From assembly GCA_945614335.1 (NCBI GenBank), contig CALZAP010000028.1, forward strand, positions 1 through 9,582: a stretch of 9,582 nucleotides of DNA, read 5' to 3'. The position numbers and the translations under genes were made by a program. The notes beneath the pieces are model-generated. The model made no database searches and was not told the origin of the DNA. It worked only from the letters and a program-made list of their open reading frames with translations. Source of the DNA: an uncultured Prevotella sp. Lineage in GTDB: Bacteria > Bacteroidota > Bacteroidia > Bacteroidales > Bacteroidaceae. Below, one piece after another: positions 4,384 to 9,582 of the stretch. Position 1 is the first letter of the stretch. Each line of letters opens with the position of its first letter.

Positions 4384-7327
4384 CCCTTGGGCCATAATAA
4401 CATTCTGTATAGCGGCAGCATTTGTCTTCACGGCTTGCTCTACACAGAAAAACACCTCGGCAAGCCGCAGGTGGCATGCTTTCAACGCCCGATACAACAC
4501 ATACTTCAACGGAAGCCAGGCTTTCATCGAGGGTTCGTTGGAGAAGGAGAACGGACACAAGGACAACTTCACAGAGCAACTGCCACTATACCCCGCAGGC
4601 ACGAAGTCTGGCAAGGACATAGGAAAGCAGCAATTCGACCGTGCAATAGAAAAAGCCGAAAAAGCCATAAAACAACACAGCATAAAAAAGCGACCGGAAT
4701 GGACAAAGTCGAGAAGGAAGACTCCAAAAGACATAGAATGGCTCGGAAGAAGGGAGTACAACCCCTTCATCTGGAAAGCATGGCTGCTATTGGGAAAGTC
4801 GCAATTCCAGAAAGGCGAGTTCGAGGAGGCTGCCGCCACTTTCTCTTACATGGGCAGACTATACGCCACACAACCTGCCATCAACGGCATCTCAAGGGCA
4901 TGGCTCGCCAAAAGCTATGCGGAACTCGGATGGATATACGACGCGGAAGACGTGATAACGAAGATGAGACGCGACTCCATGGACTACAGGGCAGTGAGAG
5001 ACTGGGACTATGCCTACTGCGACTACTATCTTAAAAGCGGACAAAGAAAACTGGCCATCACTTACCTGAAAAAAGTGATAAAACACGAAAAACGGAGAAA
5101 GCAAAGGGCAAGACAGTGGTATCTGCTCGGACAACTGCAAGCCGAGGAGGGTGACAGGGCGGCTGCTTACAAGTCGTTCAGTAAGGTGATAAAGCTAAGC
5201 CCTCCATACGAGCTGTCTTTCAACGCCCGAATAGCACAGACGGAAGTGGTTGGCACAGGAAACGCGAAGAAGATGGTGGGAAGACTGAAAAGGATGGCTG
5301 CCTCGGACAACAACAAGGACTATCTCGACCAGGTATATTACGCCATAGGAAACATACACCTGATGAACCGCGACACACTGAAAGCCATTGCCGCATACGA
5401 GGAAGGCAACAAAAAAGCCACAAGAAGCGGCATAGAGAAAGGTGTGCTGCTGCTCACACTCGGCAACATCTACTGGGAGAGACAACAGTATTCTGACGCA
5501 CGCAGATGCTATGGAGAGGCCATCGGACTGCTCGACAAGGAACGGCCTGACTACGAACAGCTATCGGATCGCTCCGTTGTGCTCGACAAACTGGTGCCAC
5601 ACACTGAGGCCATACACCTTCAGGACTCTCTGCAATACCTTGCCACATGTCCGGAAGCTGAGCGTAACGCAGCCATAGACAGGCAGATAGAACTGCTGAA
5701 AAAGAAAGAGAAGGAGGAAAAAGACGCCGAACTCGACAAGCAGGCAGAGGAAATGCAAAGACAGCAAGCCTCAACAGGCAACCAACAGGCAAACAACCGG
5801 CAGAACACAAACCAGCAACAACAAACGACCGACAAGTCGGGTGTGTGGTATTTTTATAATCCCACTACAGTAAGCCAAGGAAAGGCTGCCTTCGAACGCC
5901 TTTGGGGAAAACGAGAAAACATCGACAACTGGCGAAGGTCTAACCAAACGGTGGTGAAGTTTGAAAACCCGGAAGAAGCTAACAACGGGGAACAGGAGGA
6001 AACTGAAGAAAACGGCGAGGAGACAAGCGGGAAACAAGACAAGGAACAAAAAGACAAGGAGGAGAAAGAGGCCGACGACGCAAGCCAAGACCCTCACAAA
6101 CGCGAATACTATCTTGCACAGATACCATTCACCGAGGAACAAAAGCAACAGTCTGACGACCTCTTGAAGCCTGCCCTACTGGAAGCCGGCATAATAATGA
6201 AAGACGAGATGGACAATATCTCCGGCTCCTGCAAGCACCTTGAACGACTGCTGAAAAGCTGGCCGGAGTTTGAACGCAACGACGAGACTTGCTACCACCT
6301 GTTTCTCGCCTACTCACGGCAAGGCAAAAACGCAAAGGCCTCCGAAATGGTTGAGACACTGAAGAAAAACCATCCGGAAAGCCCTTACACTAAGCTGCTC
6401 TCAAACCCGCACTACCTGGAAGACTCAAGATGGGGAGAGCATATCGAAGACTCTATCTACACCGCCACATACGAGGCCTTCAAGAAAGGAGACAGCCAGA
6501 AGGTCAAGGCTAACATGACCATAAGCGACGAGAGGTTTGAGCAGGGAGAAAACCGTGCGAAGTTCCTCTTCATTGGGGCGCTGACCATGCTGAAGGAAGG
6601 CGACACGCAGAAGTGTGTGGACATGATGACTGAGGTGGTGGAGAAACACCCCACATCGGAAGTGGCAGAGATGGCGGGAATGATAGTGAAGGGCGTAAAA
6701 GAGGGAAAGGCCCTGCAGACTGGAGGATTCGACCTTGGCGACGTATGGTCGAGACGCGCCCTTACGGCAAAGAGCGACTCCACCGCCGCCGACACTCTCA
6801 GCCTGGAACTCAACACACCTCACGTGGTGATGCTTGCATTCAGAACCGACTCGGTGAACAGCAACCAGATGCTGTACGAACTGGCAAAATATAACTTCAC
6901 CAACTTCCTCGTGAGAAACTTCGACATCAACGTGGAAGGCGAGGAGGGTATAACAAGAATGACTGTCAGCGGATTCCGTAGCTGGGAAGAGGCTACCGAA
7001 TACCGAAAACAGCTCTCAAAGGAATTCGCTCCTCTGCAAAAGCCGTCGTCGGGAGTAAGGCTGTTCGTGGTAAGCGAGCAAAACCTTTCGCTTCTCGGCA
7101 CATCGTTCAGCTTTGCCGAATATGAAGACTTCTACAGGCAAAACATGGAGCCATTGGCCATGCCCGAAGAAAAACTGCTGACGGAACCTGAGGAAGTGAC
7201 CACAGAACCTGCAGCTGAAAACGATGAAGAAGAGGACGAGGAGGACGAAAACGAAGACTGGGAAGGCACCGACAACAACGGTGACGACCAGGAAGTATTT
7301 GACTTTGAAGAAGATTTTTACAGATGA
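4364..7327 (+). CDS. PorW/SprE-like TPR lipoprotein (type IX secretion / gliding-associated family)
   Basis: The 987-residue product has a lipoprotein signal: hydrophobic residues 9-24, then Cys25 in FTACS, so it should be lipidated. RYNTYFNG shortly after is characteristic of PorW/SprE. Tetratricopeptide-like helices follow to about residue 440. A charged, Gln/Asn-rich segment (446-490) leads to the conserved block GVWYFYNP...WGKRENIDNWRRSN (493-527). An acidic Glu/Lys linker (534-577) and a second helical region come next, then an acidic tail (943-987). PorW and SprE are needed for type IX secretion in Porphyromonas and Flavobacterium. Here the family is recognised, but an actual secretion role is inferred, since no other T9SS gene is in view. 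It starts inside the permease gene and shares an ATGA overlap with porX. Confidence 0.82.
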   Translation: MRRQQVSPWAIITFCIAAAFVFTACSTQKNTSASRRWHAFNARYNTYFNGSQAFIEGSLEKENGHKDNFTEQLPLYPAGTKSGKDIGKQQFDRAIEKAEKAIKQHSIKKRPEWTKSRRKTPKDIEWLGRREYNPFIWKAWLLLGKSQFQKGEFEEAAATFSYMGRLYATQPAINGISRAWLAKSYAELGWIYDAEDVITKMRRDSMDYRAVRDWDYAYCDYYLKSGQRKLAITYLKKVIKHEKRRKQRARQWYLLGQLQAEEGDRAAAYKSFSKVIKLSPPYELSFNARIAQTEVVGTGNAKKMVGRLKRMAASDNNKDYLDQVYYAIGNIHLMNRDTLKAIAAYEEGNKKATRSGIEKGVLLLTLGNIYWERQQYSDARRCYGEAIGLLDKERPDYEQLSDRSVVLDKLVPHTEAIHLQDSLQYLATCPEAERNAAIDRQIELLKKKEKEEKDAELDKQAEEMQRQQASTGNQQANNRQNTNQQQQTTDKSGVWYFYNPTTVSQGKAAFERLWGKRENIDNWRRSNQTVVKFENPEEANNGEQEETEENGEETSGKQDKEQKDKEEKEADDASQDPHKREYYLAQIPFTEEQKQQSDDLLKPALLEAGIIMKDEMDNISGSCKHLERLLKSWPEFERNDETCYHLFLAYSRQGKNAKASEMVETLKKNHPESPYTKLLSNPHYLEDSRWGEHIEDSIYTATYEAFKKGDSQKVKANMTISDERFEQGENRAKFLFIGALTMLKEGDTQKCVDMMTEVVEKHPTSEVAEMAGMIVKGVKEGKALQTGGFDLGDVWSRRALTAKSDSTAADTLSLELNTPHVVMLAFRTDSVNSNQMLYELAKYNFTNFLVRNFDINVEGEEGITRMTVSGFRSWEEATEYRKQLSKEFAPLQKPSSGVRLFVVSEQNLSLLGTSFSFAEYEDFYRQNMEPLAMPEEKLLTEPEEVTTEPAAENDEEEDEEDENEDWEGTDNNGDDQEVFDFEEDFYR

Positions 7328-8901
7328 CAAACGGACTACTGCTTTGGGCTGACGACGAGATAGAACATCTCAAAGCCCACGTGATGTTCCTTCAGAAGAA
7401 AGGATATGAGGTGGTGACAGTGAGCAACGGCCACGACGCGATAAAGCAATGCGAGGAAAGGACTTTCGACCTCGTGCTGCTCGACGAGATGATGCCCGGA
7501 CTTTCGGGACTTGAGACACTGCAGAGAATAAAAGCCGTGCAGCCGCAAGTGCCGGTGGTGATGGTGACTAAAAGCGAGGAGGAAGACATCATGAACCAGG
7601 CCATCGGAAAAAACATTGCCGACTACCTGATAAAGCCTGTCAACCCTAACCAGATACTTCTCTCGCTGAAGAAAAACATTCACCAAAAAGCCATCGTGGC
7701 TGAAGTGACACAGTCTGACTACCAGCAGCATTTCCAGCAGATTGCCATGATGATTGACAACTCACGCGACTGGAAAGACTGGATTGAGGCATACCGACAG
7801 TTAGTACACTGGGAACTGGAGCTGTCGCAACTGCCTACTGCCGACACCCCTCTATTGGACTCGTTGGTAATGCAAAAGGAAGAGGCCAACGTAAGGTTTG
7901 CGAAGTTCATAAGGAAGAACTACGAAAACTGGATGGACGAGATAAGCTCACCAAAGCCAAGAAGCGAAAGCCGCCCGATGCTGAGTACAGAGGTGATAAA
8001 GACGGCTGTGTTTCCACATCTCGATGCAGGCGAAAAGGTGTTTCTTCTTGTGTTCGACAATTTCAGATACGACCAGTGGCGACTTCTGTCGAAGGAGATA
8101 GGCGAGATGTTTGACATCGACGAACAGCTCTACTACAGCATTCTTCCCACCGCCACCCAGTATGCCCGCAACGCCATCTTCAGCGGCCTGATGCCCGACG
8201 GCATTGCAAAGATGTTTCCCGACCTGTGGGTGGACGAGGACGAGGAGGAAGGAAAGAACCTCAACGAGGAACCGTTGGTGAGGACACAGATAGAACGCTA
8301 CAGGCGCAAGGACTCATTCACCTACACGAAAATAAACGACTCTGCCTCGGCGGAAAAGCTTATGGCAAAGTTTAACGAGATAAGAAACAAAGACCTGAAT
8401 GTAGTGGTGTTTAACTTCATCGACATTCTAAGCCACGCGCGGACAGAGTCGAAAACCGTAAGGGAACTGGCGAAAGACGAGAAGGCATACAGAAGCATCA
8501 CCATGAGCTGGTTCCGCCACTCGGTGGTTTACGACTTCTTCAAGATGCTTGCCTCAAGCGACTGCCGCATAGTGGTTACTACAGACCACGGCTCGATACG
8601 CGTAAACAAACCGGTAAAGATTGTAGGCGAACGGAACACCAACACCAACCTCCGCTACAAGATAGGCCGCAACTTGGGTTTCGACTCAAAAGACCTCTTC
8701 GTGGTGAAAGACCCGCGACGGGTGCATCTGCCACAACCCAACGTAAGCACCAACTACGTGTTTGCACAAGGCAACCAGTTTTTCGCCTATCCGAACAACT
8801 ACAATTATTACGTCCAGTATTATAGAGACACATTCCAACATGGAGGCATATCCATGGAGGAAATGATCATACCGTTAGTAACATTAAAACCAAGGAGATA
8901 A
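7324..8901 (+). CDS. porX: PorX: response regulator with PglZ/alkaline-phosphatase-superfamily effector domain
   Basis: The 525-residue product has a CheY-like receiver at 1-120 with acidic pocket Asp10/Asp11, phosphoacceptor Asp54 in LLDEMMPG, Thr82 and Lys104. A helical connector spans about 125-205. The PglZ domain (about 225-525) keeps the metal-ligand pattern of the superfamily: Asp245 (VFDNFR), Thr276 (LPTAT), Asp367 and His371 (NFIDILSH), Asp421 and His422 (TTDHG) and His506 (FQHGG). PorX proteins regulate type IX secretion genes with the sensor PorY and the sigma factor SigP, and a zinc-dependent phosphodiesterase activity on oligonucleotides has been reported for the family. All apparent catalytic positions are present, so activity is likely. 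No DNA-binding domain is visible. It is translationally coupled to the PorW-like gene and followed by tsaE after 4 bp. Confidence 0.92.
   Translation: MTNGLLLWADDEIEHLKAHVMFLQKKGYEVVTVSNGHDAIKQCEERTFDLVLLDEMMPGLSGLETLQRIKAVQPQVPVVMVTKSEEEDIMNQAIGKNIADYLIKPVNPNQILLSLKKNIHQKAIVAEVTQSDYQQHFQQIAMMIDNSRDWKDWIEAYRQLVHWELELSQLPTADTPLLDSLVMQKEEANVRFAKFIRKNYENWMDEISSPKPRSESRPMLSTEVIKTAVFPHLDAGEKVFLLVFDNFRYDQWRLLSKEIGEMFDIDEQLYYSILPTATQYARNAIFSGLMPDGIAKMFPDLWVDEDEEEGKNLNEEPLVRTQIERYRRKDSFTYTKINDSASAEKLMAKFNEIRNKDLNVVVFNFIDILSHARTESKTVRELAKDEKAYRSITMSWFRHSVVYDFFKMLASSDCRIVVTTDHGSIRVNKPVKIVGERNTNTNLRYKIGRNLGFDSKDLFVVKDPRRVHLPQPNVSTNYVFAQGNQFFAYPNNYNYYVQYYRDTFQHGGISMEEMIIPLVTLKPRR
8892..8897 (+). promoter_or_regulatory. 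Strong Shine-Dalgarno sequence of tsaE
   Basis: AAGGAG lies 8 nt before the tsaE ATG (8906) and overlaps the last codons of porX, whose stop is at 8899-8901. It is followed by an A-rich stretch. This is a textbook site in a genome whose other starts here lack one. The 10-mer AAGGAGATAA at 8892-8901 also recurs in the octamer array after tsaE. Confidence 0.75.
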
Positions 8902-8905
8902 AAAA

Positions 8906-9319
8906 ATGGAACTGAGAATAGACAGCATTGAAACAATAAGGGAGGCGGCAAAGCAGTTTGTGGCTGCGCTGGAAGAAAACACCGTATTTGCCTTCTACGG
9001 AAAGATGGGAGCCGGCAAGACCACCTTCATCAAGGCCGTATGCGAAGAGCTTGGCGTGGAAGATGTCATCACTTCACCCACGTTTGCCATAGTAAACGAA
9101 TACAGGTCGGAGACCTCAGGAGAACTCATCTATCACTTCGACTTCTATCGTATCAAGAAGATTGAAGAGGTATACGACATGGGCTACGAAGACTATTTCT
9201 ACAGCGGTGCCCTCTGTTTCATAGAATGGCCCGAACTCATAGAAGAACTTCTGCCCGGCGATGCCGTGAAAGTGACCATAGAGGAGGAAGAAGACGGAAG
9301 CAGGATTGTGAAGTTTTAG
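8906..9319 (+). CDS. tsaE: tRNA threonylcarbamoyladenosine (t6A) biosynthesis ATPase
   Basis: TsaE is the small P-loop ATPase that works with TsaB and TsaD to attach threonylcarbamoyl to A37 of ANN-reading tRNAs in the cytoplasm. The 137-residue product has normal length. The Walker A motif GKMGAGKT occupies 32-39, [10 protein letters not shown] (about 57-66) is the conserved switch-like block, HFDFYRI carries the conserved Asp, and FIEWPE is the family signature near the C-terminus. The start is fixed by an ideal Shine-Dalgarno site at 8892-8897. It is the last gene of the operon. The final G of its stop codon TAG (9317-9319) is also the first base of the octamer array, so the array begins exactly where coding ends. 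Confidence 0.96.
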   Translation: MELRIDSIETIREAAKQFVAALEENTVFAFYGKMGAGKTTFIKAVCEELGVEDVITSPTFAIVNEYRSETSGELIYHFDFYRIKKIEEVYDMGYEDYFYSGALCFIEWPELIEELLPGDAVKVTIEEEEDGSRIVKF

Positions 9320-9422
9320 GAGTTAAGGAGTTAAGGAGATAAGGAGATAAGGAGTTAAGGAGATAAGGAGTTAAGGAGTTAAGGAGTTAAGGAGTTAAGG
9401 AGTTAAGGAGTTAAGGAGTTAA
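9319..9422. repeat. Tandem octamer array, 13 copies of GGAGTTAA/GGAGATAA
   Basis: Thirteen uninterrupted 8-bp units run from 9319 to 9422. Units 3, 4 and 6 are GGAGATAA and the other ten are GGAGTTAA, so units differ only by T/A at base 5. The block starts at the last base of the tsaE stop codon. With an 8-bp period, every reading frame on either strand meets TAA within 24 nt. Each junction reads AAGGAG, the Shine-Dalgarno core. There are no spacers, so it is not a CRISPR array. Confidence 0.95.
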
Positions 9423-9499
9423 GACAAATGATTTGAGCGGATAAATCAAAGGCTTGGACATTCGTCTTAACTACTTAACTCCTTAACTCCTTAACTCCT
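9390..9499. repeat. Long inverted repeat / hairpin between convergent genes
   Basis: The 41-nt arm 9390-9430 (last four octamers plus GACAAATG) is complementary to 9459-9499 with two mismatches. The match continues beyond the octamers: GACAAATG on the left against GACGAATG when the right arm is reverse-complemented. The 28-nt loop (9431-9458) contributes to a small inner stem, TGATTT 9429-9434 with AAATCA 9443-9448. Neither side is followed by a T-run, so it is not a classical intrinsic terminator, though it sits where one is expected for two convergent genes. Confidence 0.85.
9467..9498. repeat. Inverted octamer array, four copies of TTAACTCC
   Basis: Four units run 9467-9498. The first is TTAACTAC and the other three TTAACTCC, the reverse complement of the left array's unit. 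This array is shorter than its partner (4 against 13 units), so the two sides have expanded unequally. The outermost unit supplies the stop and part of the last two codons of the minus-strand gene at the window edge. Confidence 0.9.
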
Positions 9500-9582
9500 A
9501 AAAACTTCCCTTTTCACTTCTTCTACCACTGCCCTCATGCTGTCGTCGAAGATGTCGCCCTTGGATTCAATCCACATCCTTG
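9491..9582 (-). CDS. Partial minus-strand gene, C-terminal 29 residues of an unidentified protein
   Basis: On the minus strand one frame stays open from the right edge to the TAA at 9491-9493, giving a tail that begins RMWIESKGDIF and ends VEEVKREVFRS. The other two minus frames close early, and the charged, helical-looking composition with good third-base choice (GAC, ATC, AAG) resembles the neighbours, so this is probably a real gene end convergent with tsaE. The last two codons (AGG AGT) and the stop come from the inverted octamer array and its flanking base. The family cannot be identified from this fragment. Confidence 0.6.
   Translation of the reverse strand, partial: RMWIESKGDIFDDSMRAVVEEVKREVFRS

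Noticed and set aside
4387..5034. 215-codon plus-strand frame inside the PorW-like gene
   Set aside because: It is a shadow frame: the other frame carries the lipobox, the RYNTYFNG motif and TPR helices.
5771..6148. Minus-strand 125-codon frame rich in Leu, Val and Phe that resembles a membrane protein
   Set aside because: It is the complement of the Gln/Glu/Lys-rich linkers of the PorW-like protein, whose codons read as hydrophobic residues on the other strand.
9319..9422. CRISPR array
   Set aside because: The units are 8 bp, contiguous and without spacers, and no cas genes are present.
9390..9499. Ordinary rho-independent terminator
   Set aside because: A long stem is present, but neither strand has a T-run after it; A-runs follow instead. 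It was kept as an inverted repeat of unknown role.

Overview
The window looks like a chromosomal segment of a Bacteroidota bacterium, most likely order Bacteroidales and probably Prevotella-like. All three promoters I can place match the Bacteroidota -33 TTG / -7 TAnnTTTG pattern. Most starts lack a Shine-Dalgarno sequence. The gene set (GH53 galactanase, PorW/SprE-type lipoprotein, PorX, TsaE) also fits that phylum. The genus is an inference, because there is no rRNA or species marker.

Layout. Positions 1-407 hold no convincing gene: TGTAGGG-type repeats, a degenerate ~22-bp tandem repeat, and the promoter of the next gene. A secreted GH53 endo-beta-1,4-galactanase (408-1541) stands alone with its own promoter and ends in a strong bidirectional hairpin terminator. 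That terminator is shared with a convergent tRNA-Pro(GGG) gene on the minus strand (1606-1679). The tRNA promoter and the promoter of the following operon lie divergently in 1713-1823.

From 1869 to 9319 six plus-strand genes are packed head to tail with overlaps or short gaps, as expected of one operon: aroA (EPSP synthase), a small membrane protein with four cysteines, an ABC-3 family metal (zinc/manganese) permease, a 987-residue PorW/SprE-like TPR lipoprotein, PorX (response regulator fused to a PglZ/alkaline-phosphatase-superfamily domain) and TsaE (t6A tRNA-modification ATPase). The PorW-like and PorX genes share an ATGA stop/start overlap. This couples a structural component linked to type IX secretion or gliding with its regulator.

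Positions 9319-9499 hold the least ordinary DNA. Thirteen tandem copies of an octamer (GGAGTTAA/GGAGATAA) begin at the tsaE stop codon, followed after a spacer by four inverted copies. Arms of 41 nt can pair with two mismatches. A minus-strand gene enters from the right edge and takes its last codons and stop from the inverted copies, so two convergent genes both end in this element. No prophage, transposase, CRISPR array or complete undescribed system is visible. The best candidates for new biology are the octamer inverted-repeat element, the four-cysteine membrane protein, and the PorW-PorX coupling.
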